DNA of 64,000 nucleotides from Melieria omissa (GCA_963971225.1 OZ020268.1:109894830-109958829); one strand, 5' to 3'. Numbered from the stretch's first letter, positions 1 to 12,359 are shown. Notes: generated by a model not told the origin, from the sequence alone. Made by a program: numbers and translations.

Positions 1-556
1 ATGCAACAGTCCGACCAATCGAAGCCAAGAAATGTAAAATATAACAAGGAAAATTGTTTGCCTTGCTTGTCAACTCGAAACAGCAAAGCGCAACTTGTCC
101 CCAGTCGCTTTCAAGTGCTCGCACAACTAAACAGAGGCGAAGGACGAGCAGCGGAGCGCAGCACTGTGCAAGTTTAATGCAAACGCAATGGATGCAAAAT
201 GGAAACAAATGCCAGTAGAAAATCGCAACGATAAAAGCGGAGCAGGGCAGTGGAATCCCAAAATGTCGCACAAGTTCACGTAAGCGTAATACTAACCCAA
301 ATTTAATGTGTGCCACTTCCAGTTCATCTACTGACCCAACGGCACCGCACGGCACGTGAGAGTACGCACACCGCGTCCAGGTCGCCTTCTCCGGCCTGCT
401 GCGCTTGCAGAGCACACTGAATACATGATGACCACGGTGACCATATCGTCCGAAATCAAACACATCTGAACTTATGCATTTGCGCACTATCAAGAATCAT
501 CAAATGGCATTTTCTAGGTAGTGGACCATTCAATTAAATTTAAATTTTTGAATACC
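1..556. other. Non-coding stretch, no gene seen
   Basis: No coding exon, RNA gene or repeat could be supported here. The sequence is ordinary AT-rich fly intergenic or intronic DNA. It ends at the TTAA that borders the MITE beginning at 561. Confidence 0.5.
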
Positions 557-1110
557 TTAACTTTCACACTGTCACTATTAACATATGTTAATATTTCAAT
601 TTTGATTTTGCTATAACTTTTTAGTTTTAAGTCCGATTTTCATGCGGCTTCGGCTCAGTGGCCAATTTATGTTTAGTTCAGTTTTCAAGTGCAAACGTTT
701 GTTACAAGTTTAGCCCTTTTGTAAAAATCGCAATGCACCACATTTTCAAGCGATCGTCTCTATGGCAGCTATATGAATATGGTTGGCCGATCTCGTTCAA
801 ATTTGGATATGTGATGTAGTATTATCTGAGTCTTAAATACGATGCACTATATGCACTTTTTATGGCATTTCTTTAAAAAAAAAGCAACAAATTCGCCCAA
901 ATTGTGGGGGCTGAAACCCCATTCATCTCTTTTCCCCCTTCCACATTTGAACGTGAAATCTTTTAAGCACAGTCCACTTTATGTTTTTGCTTACCAACTT
1001 AGCTCAAAAAATGAAAACTGTCTTTATAAAACGGATGAGAAGAAATATATTAACATATGTTAATAGTCACAGTTTCCGTATATAAAAATTGGTGACAGTG
1101 TGAAGGTTAA
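557..1110. mobile_element. TTAA-flanked MITE, piggyBac-like
   Basis: A 546-bp element (561-1106) sits between two TTAA tetranucleotides (557-560 and 1107-1110). The ends are inverted repeats: left CTTTCACACTGTCAC, right (reverse complement) CCTTCACACTGTCAC, 15 bp with one mismatch. Inside each end is a copy of the palindrome ATTAACATATGTTAAT, directly after the left repeat and about 40 bp inside the right end. No transposase is encoded. TTAA target duplication is the hallmark of piggyBac transposons, so the superfamily call is an inference from the duplication and the repeats. A chance TTAA pair around another kind of foldback is the alternative. Confidence 0.6.
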
Positions 1111-4100
1111 TGCAGCAGAAAACAGGTTGTGGCTGTTACTGCAAAGACTCAGCTCTGCTGTGATATTTGGCGCGCATGGTCACCGTGCCGAGGCCCCTGG
1201 ACGACAGCGCACATTTTGCGGTAACAAAAAGGCCGAGGCGAAATGCAGCAAGTAGGGGCGATCCAACGGAAACGCACCAAATTGTGTGCGGCCGTTGACA
1301 AATGATTTGATCTCAAAATCTCTCGGGTGAATTTCAAATAATTGAAACTGTCACACGTCCGCACAGGGTGAGCAGTGCGAGAAGACGCGTCTGTCAGACA
1401 GTATATGCACTGTCTGACAAGCGTGCAGCGGCATAAATAAAATTTTCCCACAACGAATCATAAAGAAAACTGACGCTAATGAAGCATGTGCGGCGGGTAG
1501 TGTTTGATGGGTAAATAAAGGCAGAAGTTAATGTAAGTCTACACTGAATGAGACAACACGCGCAAGCAATCTTTCGAAATAAATGGGGACAACGCAGGCA
1601 CACACACTCGCACACTCGCTCAGCTGTACGCTTTCAATTTCGCCGCGGGCTGGTCGTGTCGGGTTGTGTACCCCAAAAAGAGGCAACTTGGCTTAGCCAG
1701 CAATCTGCAACGGTGCGCAGCGGACACACAAACACAAACACCTCTACAAGGACTATGGCATTTCCCGGCAGCACGATGCGACATCCACTGGACGTTGGAC
1801 AGTGTGGGCAATTCAACCTGAACCGCCTACACAAACAATAATAAAACTAAAATTTTATAGGTCAGCTGAGTAGAAATTAAAGTGAGCGGATGTGCTGCTC
1901 TGGTAAACAATAATAACAACAACAACAGGAGCGGCAGCAACACTAATAGTGACAACAACTGAGGTTGCCTTCAATATCACAAGCAAACAAGCACGGAGAG
2001 CATTAAAGCCCAACGAAATTGAGGACCTAAAAGCGTGCTTGGCTTAGCTGGCGCTGCCGGGCAGAATGCACCGAGCCGGCACAGCTTTTCATATTTATTC
2101 TGGTGTTTGCGCTCGCGTTTGCACTGGTCGACGCCCGCGGCAGCTCTAATGTTCGTAGTGCGGTCTTCCATCTATTAAATGAAAATTCCAAGTGTCAGCT
2201 CGTCGACAGCAGTGGCAGCGCCGACAGCAGACAAGTTGGAGCCTACTCGCCGTAAACGGATTGTAGGCAGCTGCGTTTAGGGTAATTTACTCAGAAGCAT
2301 GAAACCAGCCGGCAACCGAATGACAACAAACAGCCGAAAGGGATCAAATAAGCAAACAAAAAAGGACATTGTGTGGTTGTTGCCGCAAATGCGAACGCGA
2401 AACTCCAACCGCGCGCCGTGTAAATAGTAGTAACGAAGCAGCGATAGCAAAGCAGCTACACGGCAAAAACACGTCAAGTACATTTTAAAGGGATTACGAA
2501 GATAAACAGGATTTGTGCGCCACGCTCTCGAAGCATAATGAAAAGTGCTTTGCCACTCACACACACAAAACAGTCCGCAGTAAGCGCACAAAGCGCAGAA
2601 AATTGCCAGGCAAATAGTAACTCTTTCGAATAAAGTACATCAAAGCACAGCAGCAGCAAGTGCGGTGAGCTGTGAACCAGGTGAGCGGCCAGAGTAGTGA
2701 AACCATGGCCAAATTGGTAATTAGTTTTTTAAGAGCAATATTCAACGAGATATTTCCCTTTAAAAGTTATTTAAACAACTTCGTTTTTGCTGGCACCAAA
2801 AAGTCCAAGAAGAATGGTTTTATTTTCAAAGCAGAAAACATAAATTCCCAGCAAGGGAAAACTTGTCAACTTCATTTAGTTAAGATATATCTGTGGCAGT
2901 TGATGGGACCATTTCGGAGATACCGCACCTGCCCCAGCTCGCCTTCATGCGGCAATTTCGTATGGTATAATTTCATCACAATAGCTTTTCTTCCTTTCAC
3001 TTTAATTTACGACAAGACATGTAATCTGAGCGCCCCCACTATACCACGCCCCAACCGGCGAAATGGCAACTTTCTGCGCGCTTTAGCCACTCATAAAAAT
3101 GTCAAGTTTGTTAGCAGTCAACTCGCCAAATTTATGAATTCAAATTGCATTTTCGCGAATTATTTATGGCCAAACGACGGACGCCCGCCGTCTACTGCCA
3201 ACTTCTGCGCTGTTTGCTTTCGTTTCAGTTCGTTTTCAATTTCATTTACAATTTCAATGCGCCGCTCTATTCCATATTAGCGTTGTTGTGGCTCCACGCG
3301 TCAGCGCTTCCGCAGCCAACAACATAACCATAAACATTATGCGCTGCCAGACGCACACATGTCGACACACCGCAGCAGATTTGACGACGTGGCGCGGACA
3401 TAAAATCTGCCTTTGTCCCCTTTATCGATAAGGGAAACTGTGCAAATCTAAGGCAAAGAAAATAATATGAAACAAAATAAAAAAAAACAAAAACAACCCA
3501 GAAACTTCTTTTGAGCCAACAGCAGCAAAAATATTGGCGCTCTCGCATGTTGTCAACAAAATTATCTCGAGCCGCTGCTGCTTCCCTGTTTCGGCCGGCA
3601 CGTCTCTGCTCTGCTCCGCGTTGTCTTGTGGACGTGCATGTGTGCGCCTGCACTGGTGCTGAGGGGTTATTGGTTCAATGGCCGTCACGGCGACACGCTC
3701 GGCTAGTGGCAGCGCTAAAGGATGCTTTCGTTTAGCATAAATTTATGACACTTAGGCTTTTCGCTTCTGGGTATTTTTAATTCAATAACCTTTCTTCATT
3801 ATTTATGCTTATGCAGGTTGTATTTAGGATCGATGATGGCGACATGCTGAAAGACAACTTCAGACCAAACTTGTGGCCAACGGCAATCATTTTGCGACGC
3901 TCCTCAGAACGGGCCAAAATCTACGCTGAACCAAGGTAGTTCATAAACAATGCAATGAACAGTCGACAAACAATATAATAAAAACGCAAGCTGGCCAGTT
4001 TCATAGTTTCGACACCTAAAAACGTGTCAATATAAGCATGTAAGCAGAATATATATTAATCGTGCATCACGATCAGATAAATGTTAGTAGCACTATTACA

Positions 4101-5379
4101 TTTTTTCCTTTACAAGTAAATTCCCTGAAAACCCTCAAATTTCATCTCCACTATTGCGTACTTGACGCAAGTGCTGCCCATTTGAAAACCCTCCAGTCGG
4201 CCCACTTGACGCAAGTGAGTCGGTTAATTGCATTGACACGCGCGAAATATAATCGCATTGAATTTCAATAACTTTCGCCTACTGCACGTTAAGCGGCAAA
4301 TTACGTAAGGGCGGCCGGCTGGCACCATTGAGCTCAGCACAGCGCGCATTCGTGTTTACAGCGCAAATATTTACACAACAATAATAATGGGGCAATGATG
4401 TTGATCGCCAGGTCATCGACATGGCGTCGCAGCAACCCGAAAAAATTCGAGACAATAACCGAAAAGAGCGCAGCACTACAGACACATAATCGCCATTTTT
4501 GCTTCCATGAAATTTCAATTAGTGTAAATGCATCGAGATGGAAGCGAGCAAGGCATGAGAAGCCAAAAACACCACTCGCATCCAAAAAAGAACATTTCAT
4601 AATAACAACGAAACGGAGCGAACGCTGCAAATCAAACATCAATGCAAAACGGCCAAAAGGATATGGAAACAGGACAGGGTCGACAGAACGCTAACACACG
4701 CGCACGTTCATGTGCACGATTTGCACAAAATTCTGCAAACGCGCGCACTCGCCGTAATTAAAACTGTTGATGAACAATTTCTCATTTTCAGTTTCATTTT
4801 TCGTTTTGTTTGTTGGTCTCCTTCCGACTTCCGTTTACTCACGAAAAATGATTTCACCATTTCGACGTGACGTTGCTGTGTCTGTGTGTGCGTCAGTGTA
4901 TTTAGTGCGCAATGCCCGGAAGTGTGCACATTCGCGACACTTAAAAATTCATGGCAAAACTTTGCCTAAACGCTGCGCTTCGGAAAATTCCTGTTTTCGG
5001 CCAAGTAATGCGAACACTGCACTGCTTTTGCTGCTTTTATCAATTATCAATTAACCTAAATTTCTGCAGCATATCTTTCGGCGGTCGCACATGCAGCACG
5101 CCTCTACGAACCTGATTCGCGGATAAACTGAGTGACCATGCGCTGGGTTTTCGTTAGAATTCGCGCCAGTACTCGTTTTGTAGTTGATAAATTTATTTCA
5201 GGAATAAACCAGCTAAAATTCTGGAACCGATCATGGCCGCATTAATTTCTCTTTCTGTGCATAGTTAGTGCATATTGAACCAATGAGACACTCTGTCGCT
5301 GTGCTATGCCTGAATGCTTTTACGGCATACTTTTAGGCACGCACTTTAGAGTACAGCCAGCTTGCTATAATTTCGATAT
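1111..5379. other. Non-coding stretch with a DRE-like motif
   Basis: I see no convincing coding exon. A 202-codon open frame at 2672-3280 has no recognisable domain and reads like chance. A TATCGATA motif (DNA replication-related element type) lies at 3423-3430 in a near-palindromic context. A direct repeat of CTTGACGCAAGTG lies near 4160 and 4205. A 94-codon frame (4770-5054) begins with a signal-peptide-like segment and is listed among the findings. The rest is A/T-rich with CA and CAA/CAG microsatellites. Confidence 0.5.
3423..3430. promoter_or_regulatory. DRE-like motif TATCGATA
   Basis: The perfect 8-mer TATCGATA is the core of the DREF-binding element common in Drosophila housekeeping promoters. 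It is flanked by CCCTT on the left and AGGG on the right, making a larger near-palindrome. No gene start could be placed nearby, so function is only a possibility. Confidence 0.25.
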
Positions 5380-5665
5380 GGCAGGGATGGCTCGCGATGA
5401 TAATGGGATGTGCGAGAACGATCGAGAGATAGGCCAATTGAATTTGCGAGAACGATCGAGAGATAGTCCAACTGGAATGTGCAAGAACAATTGGCGCGAT
5501 AGCCAGTCAAGTATAAAAGGCAGCCGGGTGCAGCGTAGAGGGATAGTCTTATTTGAAAGAGCATAGTAGTAACAAGTGTAAAGATAAGCAAAGTGTAAAT
5601 CTGTAAATAAAGTGATTGCTGGTTTTTGACTGCGTTTGCGCTGAATAATTGAAGTTCATTTTTCA
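5380..5665 (+). mobile_element. LTR-like remnant (possible solo LTR)
   Basis: This stretch is built like a compact insect LTR. Three imperfect direct repeats of a unit containing GCGAGAACGATCGAGAGATAG (5411-5505; the third copy is degenerate) come first. A TATA box (TATAAAAG, 5512-5519) follows, then an AATAAA polyadenylation signal at 5606-5611, then a T-rich segment. The TATA-to-AATAAA spacing of about 90 bases fits an LTR R region. I could not fix the TG...CA ends or a target duplication, and no gag or pol sequence is adjacent. It could instead be an ordinary core promoter. Confidence 0.35.
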
Positions 5666-8522
5666 AGCACAATCCAGAGATTAAAGAACTCATTTTGCCT
5701 ACAAAGCAAGCTACGCTATTCAGCCAACAGCAAATTAGTGCGCCATCCTTTGTGAGCCACACAGATTGGAATCAATTTTGTGTCCGTTTCAAGTTCCGGA
5801 AACATGGTCACTCCACCCCCTACGATGCAGCTATGTCGTCGTCTACACTCACTTTGTCCGATCAAGTTGCAGCAGTGCACCCGTTCTTTCCGCTGCCCTA
5901 CGTCACATTCCACGTGCACAGCAAACACACACTCTCACGACGTCCCGACGCTCGTGAAATGAAGGAGAAATTGTGTCACTCCATGTTGTTCTATCGCGCT
6001 TTTCTCCGCATTCTGCTGCTCCCTCTCATGATTCTTTTTCTAAGAACATTGCTGCCAACGTTAAGAGATTCTGAAAACTGGCGACTGGCGGGTGGACAAG
6101 CAGGAATCTTGCCACATTGCAGTTCCACAAGTTTCCGTTTTTCAATGGCAGAAATTTCGCTGCAACCATCGACAAGCACAGATCGTACACGTAGTATAAA
6201 CTTCACACTGGCCTCCTTTGTTCAGCATTGGCGCGGCGAATTTTTATGATTTCAGTATTTTACACAGTTTCATGAACTCGTGCAAGTGGGGAAATTAAGA
6301 AATGTGCAGCGGATGCTCGGCATCGAGAGCCCATCTTCATTACTGCAATTCACGAGCACTGTTAATTTTCCTCAAACGTTCTGCAATCACCCCCGTTGCC
6401 GGTCACAGCGACCGCCATGCAACTTTTCTGCCATGTCATCCCCGGGGGATGCGCAGGCTGTGGGACGTGGCATGAGGTTGCATGCTGACTTTGTGCGCAT
6501 AGCAAGTTGAAGACTGCCAAACATTTTCCACTTGCAGCAGCGAAGACATTTTGAAATTTCAAATCAAAGGTACAGCAACAACAGCATCACTGTCACTGCC
6601 ATCTCATCGCCATCGCCACCCCACCAGCAGCCGCAACAATGCTGCCGCCCATGTGGCACAAATTCAAGGCGAAGCAATTATTTCTTTGCTACACTGCAGT
6701 GCGGCTGCGGCGATGTAATTGTGTTGCATGCGGTGCGGGTGCGAGCGGGCGGGGGTGTGCGCTGCAGTTGGCGATGATGCGGCGGTTATTGTTGTTGGCG
6801 CTGCTCCTGTTGGTAGTAAACCGTTAGCAAGTTCACTTGTGACAATTGAAAAGAGAAAGTTGCAGTTGTAGTTGGCGAAACCTTCTACTGCCAGCTTTGT
6901 CGACGAAACTTGGGCGCTGTGGCGTACTTATTCAACAGCAGACAGAAATTTTTCGAGTGGAAATTAAAATTAAACATCATGCAATGTGGTCTTTGTCTTA
7001 ACTTTCTAGTTTATAGTGGAAGCAGTGGCACTTCTACCCTAGACCCTTAAATGATGTCAGAAACGATACAAAAACAAGAACCGCATTGGTTGCTCATTTA
7101 ACTAAAATTCACAACATACATTCAACTACAATTTCCCGATATAAAAAGGACAAATTTATCATTAAAATCACTGCTCAAGTGAGGGCGAATTACTCATTCG
7201 CATTCAAGCAGTCGCTCTGGCGCGCTGCCACAAACAGCACTGCAACGGCCATCAATTTGTTAAGCAGCAAATTGTTGCTGACACACAAGAAAATCTTCTT
7301 GCACTTATTAAAAGTGTTTTAAACGATGTGCTAAATTAATCACCTCTCATTGAGATAAGCCAGATTGTCGCACTTGTCTAAGTCAGACAGTAGCGGCGGC
7401 AGCAATTAAAGCGAATCACAAACATGGCTATTTACGCACACACACACACTCACACAATGAAAAATGCAACAGATTCGAACGCAAAAGTCTGCATAAACAG
7501 ATTTCAACAGCAACACATGAGCCGCATTACAAAAGCACACACACATATGTATGTACATATAAAAATAGTCAATACGGGCATATGGCGGCAAACGCGTTGC
7601 CGGACAGCAAAGCCTAAGCTGCCGCATTACAGCGGCAGCGGCCACGGCAAAGATGATTTACGGTCTTTGCTGCTTTTCACTTCATTGATTGCGATTTTCA
7701 TTATTCAAATAGAACGCAACGACAACTCCAGCCTAGCGACAACGACACCGATACAGACATCAGCAGCAATTCGTCCTTCAAGCGCAGCACAAACACAACT
7801 CACACGATTCAATGAATGGTCGAATGGATATGTGGGTGGCGGCTGGGTAGTTTGCGGAATGTTGCCTACGACACATAACGAATTTAATTAAGCAAATTGC
7901 CCGAAAACTAACACACAAAGGCCGTCTTGCATCAGCAAGAACAGCGGCATAACAGACCAAAGGGGCGGACTGACACGTAAAGGTTGCTGCAACCATATTT
8001 CACGCCACAGTTCGCTTGGCTCGCTCTACGGTTTCTGTTCACGCACAATATGTGTAATGTGGTCCGGCGCTCGACAGCAGATGCTGTGCTTGTGGGCGTG
8101 GCAATTGCTACACGCCTTTGTATTTGCTCATCGATTGGGCTCACATTTGTATGCAACGAATTTCATAAATTTGCTGATTACGAACAGGGTCAGCGGATCT
8201 ACTAACACTGACCAGCCCACTGTCCGGCCAGGCCGTCTGAAAGGGAGGGTGTGAAAATGATTTTCATCTTGCAATTTGGTTGTAAGCAAATTGCGCAGAC
8301 AATGTGCGCAATTAAGTAAGAGAATTGCCACAACTTCCGGCTCAATACATTTAAATTTCTTCTTTACTGTCAGTTCTTCCGTTCACCCACTACACAAAAT
8401 GTGCTACAAATACGAGCAAAAGACTGATTTCACAAATATGGTTTCTGCACATATTTACAATATTTTTTCAAACAAGTGCGAGCATATTTCGTCAATCTCC
8501 GAGTCAATTTCTACATAAGTAT
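5666..8522. other. Non-coding stretch, nothing recognised
   Basis: Open frames here (for example 5695-6249 and 7424-7891) are low-complexity or compositionally odd and match no family I know. CA microsatellites occur around 7436-7456 and 7535-7550. I see no RNA gene or transposon. The stretch ends at the target-site duplication of the LINE. Confidence 0.5.
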
Positions 8523-8535
8523 TATCGAAAATATA
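8523..8535. repeat. LINE target-site duplication, 3' side
   Basis: TATCGAAAATATA lies directly next to the A-rich tail of the LINE (the poly-T start at 8536 on the plus strand). It is identical to 13705-13717. Confidence 0.92.
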
Positions 8536-8672
8536 TTTTTTTTTTTTTATTTATTTATTTAAGAGAGAAATAATTATAAATAATTATTGCACTAAAGTAA
8601 GAAAAGCGCTGGCTGCCAGGGCCTTCGGCTCTTATTAATTAAATGTGATAAATTATAAAAAATGTAATTAAG

Positions 8673-11600
8673 TTAAATTTGAATTTTACATAAGCGTAGA
8701 AAGTGAAATATAGCACTAATATTATCCGTATTGATGTTTTTGAGGATACCAGAGGGCTTAGTGTTTCCAAATGTTGCACGTCTTTTTTGGTTTAAAGATG
8801 GACAGTTGTCAATGATATGTGTGACTGTTAGATCCTGTGAATTGCAGAAAGGACAATTCGGCTTCGCTGTGCCATTTAAGATATAGCTGTGAGTTGTAAT
8901 AGTGTGGCCTATTCTTAGGCGCACAAAAGCCCGAAGGCTTTTGCATCCGCATTCAGGTGGATATATAGCTTTATTTCCGGCAGGATTATGGGTTTTGTAG
9001 TGGTGCTGATAGTTGGCCCATTGGCACATGAATTTGGTTTTGTTAAAGTTCTTGGCATGTTTCCGGATATCTTTCGGTGTGGAAACGGTGAAGAAGTACA
9101 AAGGTTCCATAGAGGCTAGTTTCGCTCTTACGTCAGCCTGTTCATTTCCTCGAATGCCAGCATGTCCAGGTACCCACATGATTTTCAAGTTATGTTTGTT
9201 GATGATGAGAAGCTTTCGAATGTTATCAATTAGGACATTGTTATTAACTTGATTTGAGAGGGCTTCAATAGTGGATTTGCTGTCGCTGCATATAATGTGT
9301 TTTTTCCCAGTTTGGGAGGCGAATAATATAGCTTCATGTAATGCAGCCGCTTCGGCTGTAAATACAGAGCAGTACTCTGGAAGTAGCCCAACAGTTATTG
9401 TGGCACCAAGCATGTTTGTTACTGCAAACGAGACAGTGGTGTCTGTTTTCGATCCGTCGGTGAAGAGGAGCTCCCATTCTGATTTATAGGGGCAGATGGC
9501 TTCATAATAAAGTAACCGGTATGTTTGTGGATCTGTATTGTTTTTTGGATACTTTAGTAGGTTATTGATGAAACATGATTTTGGTGTTGGCCAATGCGGG
9601 AACGGTGAGGGCGGGGTAAGTGTTGGAGCAATTATGATGTCTAGTTGTTTAGCCAAATTTAGACATCGCGTAAGCGTTGAGGGTTTGCTGGTTACTTGTC
9701 GTTGCTGTGTCAGCGGCTGTAATATTGTGAACATGAGCTTATTTTTACAGTATAGGATGTTTGGGATGAGCATCATGGTGTTGTTTATTACTCTAGCATT
9801 GATGTCAGGCAAACCCGATTCTGCCAAAATTGCTTTAATAGGTGAGGAGGGAAAGGCGCGAATGCTTCTCCTGGCTGCTGCGTGATATGGAGCTTGTAGG
9901 AGTTTGAGATGAGATGTGGCGCAATGTCCGTATATTGGAAGTCCGAAATCAATCTTGGTTAATATTAGTGCTTTTGTGATATTTATTAGAGTTGACATAT
10001 GGATGAGAGAATGTTTTGAAGATAGGTATTTAATAATGTTAAGTCTAGATATTAATGCTAATCTAATGTATTTACAATGCTCTTTATATGTAAGTTTTTT
10101 ATCAAAAATTAAGCCTAGTATTCTTAACGTATTAGTGTGTGGGATCGGGGTATTAGAGAGGGAGAGAGTGGGGAATGTACATTTATGCTTTCTGCAAATA
10201 TGAAAAGTTGAGCTTTTGGTAGCAGAAATGTTGGCTCCGGATGATTTTGACCAAGTTAAGATGTCAGTTAAAATGTTGGAAAAAATTATGTGCATTTGTC
10301 TTAAGTCCTTTAAATCTGAAAAAACTAGGACGTCATCAGCATAAATCAAGTGAGTGACGGAAGAGTGGGAAGAGATTACTGAGCTTATTTCGTTGAAGGC
10401 TATAATGAATAACATAACTGAGAGCGGAGAACCTTGTGGTATGCCGTTGTATAAAGGAAGTGTTTTTGATTTGTGGTTGTTAACGCTGACGAAAATTTTT
10501 CGATTGCTCAAAAAGGATTTGATGATATTGTAGATTTTGTTGCCTATGCGCCATCGTTCAAGTTCTCTTAACACAATGTGGGCTCCAATTCTATCGAACG
10601 CTTTTTCGAAATCTAAACTTAATACGGATACATGATTTTTTGAGGCTAAAGTATTAGTTGCGAAGTGTTCAAAGTACAGAAGAGGGTCAATAACACCTAA
10701 TCCTTTTTGAAATGCAAATTGGTTAGAGCTGATAAGGTCCTTACGTCTGGCATACCACAAGATTCGTTTTGATATAATTTTTTCCAACAATTTAGACATG
10801 CAGGATATCAAGGAAATGGGTCGAAAGTTAGAAATGGAGGTGTTGGACTTATTAGGTTTAGCGATGGGGATAATTGCAGAAATTTTCCAGTCTTGAGGGT
10901 AGATACCTTCTTCAAGGATTGAGTTATATAATTTTATGAGTCGGGATTTAAGGGTAAAGGGGAGGTTTTTAAGGAGCGGGTAGGAAATTTTGTCGGGTCC
11001 TGGGGTTTTACCAGTCATTGATAGAATTGTGGAGTCGAATTCTTCGAGTGTTATAGGTGTTTCAATGAGGAGGGCGTCGGGGCAGGGGGAGAAGTTTTGG
11101 TAAATTTGTCGAGTGATATGAGAACTTAAGGAGTTGAATGTGGGGTGGAAGTTCGAGCTGTGGGAATTTTCTGACCAAGTTTTTACAAATCTCTCAGAGA
11201 TGTCTTTGGAATCGTATATAGGACCATGGGGGGAGTGAATAAAGGTGATTTTATTATATTTATATGTACCAGATAAAGCTTTAATATCCGCCCATATTTG
11301 TTTAGGACTAGAGTTTGGGTTTATTTTGGAAGTAAGATTTTCGAATGACTGTTTTTTTGCAAGTTTCAATTCTTTTCTAAAGGAAGCGTTTGCCTTTTTG
11401 TAGCTTATAAGATTTTCTGTAGTTCTATTTTGCTTGTATCTGGCCCAAAGAGATCTTTTGCTGTTTCTTAGCGTGGATAGTAAGGTAGTCCAGTAGGGGA
11501 GTTTAGTAGTAAATTTTTTTGTGTTAGTTTGGGGAATAGCTATGTGTGCTGCTGAGCGGATAATGGTTTTTATGGCAGCAGCTTCAGCATTGATGTTCAT

Positions 11601-12356
11601 TAAAGGAGGCTTTTTTTCTGTGAGGATAGCGGTTAGAGAAGAATACTTTTCCCAGTCCGCTTTTTCAATTATAAACTTTGGTCTGGGTTTTATGTAGGAT
11701 AGGTTTGGAGTGGTAATAGTGGTAATAATGGGGAAGTGATCGGAGTTGTGGAGGTCATCCAATGTGAGGGAGGAAAGTTTAGGAGCCAAGGAGGCAGAAG
11801 CAAGGACAATGTCAGGATGAGTAAAGGAGCCGTGGGTGGAAAAGTGGGTTGGGGCGCCATCATTCAGAACGATTAAATTTTCAGAGAGGATCACATCTTC
11901 GATTATTTCGCCTCTGCGATTAGATGCTGTCGAGCCCCACAGCGGGCTCCAGGCATTAAAATCGCCTAGAATTATAATAGGGGTACGAAAAAGGTTGAGA
12001 ATATTTGTGAGTTCTCTGTTGGTGAATTTTTGCTGGGGAGGGATGTAGCATGTAATAATAGTAATTTTGAAACCGATATCTATCTCAACTGCTAGTGATG
12101 AGATATTGGAAGGAATTGGGATTAGTTTTTGGGGAAGAGTTTTGTTGATAAGCAACGCAATACCTTGCTTACATGAGGTAATGTGTTGTGCATTATGGAA
12201 ATAGCCAATGTATTTGTGTGGGGTGAAAGCGGTTTTATTATATGGAAGATGGGTTTCTTGTAGGGCTATAATGTGTGGGGAAACTTCGTTTATGAGGATG
12301 TTTAAATCAGGGTAGTTGTTAAAAAGACCGTTTAGATTCCACTGAAGTATTTTCAT
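8673..12356 (-). CDS. LINE ORF2: endonuclease-RT-RNase H polyprotein
   Basis: This 1227-residue protein drives target-primed reverse transcription. The N-terminal APE-type endonuclease shows QWNLNG near residue 5, LQETH near 35, GDFNAW near 128 and SDHFP near 206. The reverse transcriptase follows, with GPDKISYPLL near 448, NFRPISL, the DFEKAFD and GIPQGSPLS motifs, and catalytic YADD near 670. An RNase H domain (TDGSKTD near 965, then TAEAAALHEA, CSDSKST and WVPGHAGIRGNEQAD) keeps its acidic residues. A C-terminal CPFC...H...C knuckle lies near 1165. The frame is uninterrupted. Its ATG follows the ORF1 stop after only three bases (TAA GCC ATG), so translation may be by termination-reinitiation. 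The RNase H places it with the I group rather than Jockey or CR1. All motifs seen are intact. Confidence 0.95.
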   Translation of the reverse strand: MKILQWNLNGLFNNYPDLNILINEVSPHIIALQETHLPYNKTAFTPHKYIGYFHNAQHITSCKQGIALLINKTLPQKLIPIPSNISSLAVEIDIGFKITIITCYIPPQQKFTNRELTNILNLFRTPIIILGDFNAWSPLWGSTASNRRGEIIEDVILSENLIVLNDGAPTHFSTHGSFTHPDIVLASASLAPKLSSLTLDDLHNSDHFPIITTITTPNLSYIKPRPKFIIEKADWEKYSSLTAILTEKKPPLMNINAEAAAIKTIIRSAAHIAIPQTNTKKFTTKLPYWTTLLSTLRNSKRSLWARYKQNRTTENLISYKKANASFRKELKLAKKQSFENLTSKINPNSSPKQIWADIKALSGTYKYNKITFIHSPHGPIYDSKDISERFVKTWSENSHSSNFHPTFNSLSSHITRQIYQNFSPCPDALLIETPITLEEFDSTILSMTGKTPGPDKISYPLLKNLPFTLKSRLIKLYNSILEEGIYPQDWKISAIIPIAKPNKSNTSISNFRPISLISCMSKLLEKIISKRILWYARRKDLISSNQFAFQKGLGVIDPLLYFEHFATNTLASKNHVSVLSLDFEKAFDRIGAHIVLRELERWRIGNKIYNIIKSFLSNRKIFVSVNNHKSKTLPLYNGIPQGSPLSVMLFIIAFNEISSVISSHSSVTHLIYADDVLVFSDLKDLRQMHIIFSNILTDILTWSKSSGANISATKSSTFHICRKHKCTFPTLSLSNTPIPHTNTLRILGLIFDKKLTYKEHCKYIRLALISRLNIIKYLSSKHSLIHMSTLINITKALILTKIDFGLPIYGHCATSHLKLLQAPYHAAARRSIRAFPSSPIKAILAESGLPDINARVINNTMMLIPNILYCKNKLMFTILQPLTQQRQVTSKPSTLTRCLNLAKQLDIIIAPTLTPPSPFPHWPTPKSCFINNLLKYPKNNTDPQTYRLLYYEAICPYKSEWELLFTDGSKTDTTVSFAVTNMLGATITVGLLPEYCSVFTAEAAALHEAILFASQTGKKHIICSDSKSTIEALSNQVNNNVLIDNIRKLLIINKHNLKIMWVPGHAGIRGNEQADVRAKLASMEPLYFFTVSTPKDIRKHAKNFNKTKFMCQWANYQHHYKTHNPAGNKAIYPPECGCKSLRAFVRLRIGHTITTHSYILNGTAKPNCPFCNSQDLTVTHIIDNCPSLNQKRRATFGNTKPSGILKNINTDNISAIFHFLRLCKIQI

Positions 12357-12359
12357 GGC

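Noticed and set aside
2672..3280. 202-codon plus-strand open frame
   Set aside because: No domain, odd composition, no splice or promoter context; likely chance.
5695..6249. 184-codon plus-strand open frame
   Set aside because: No recognisable motif and overlapping frames on both strands; not supportable as a gene.
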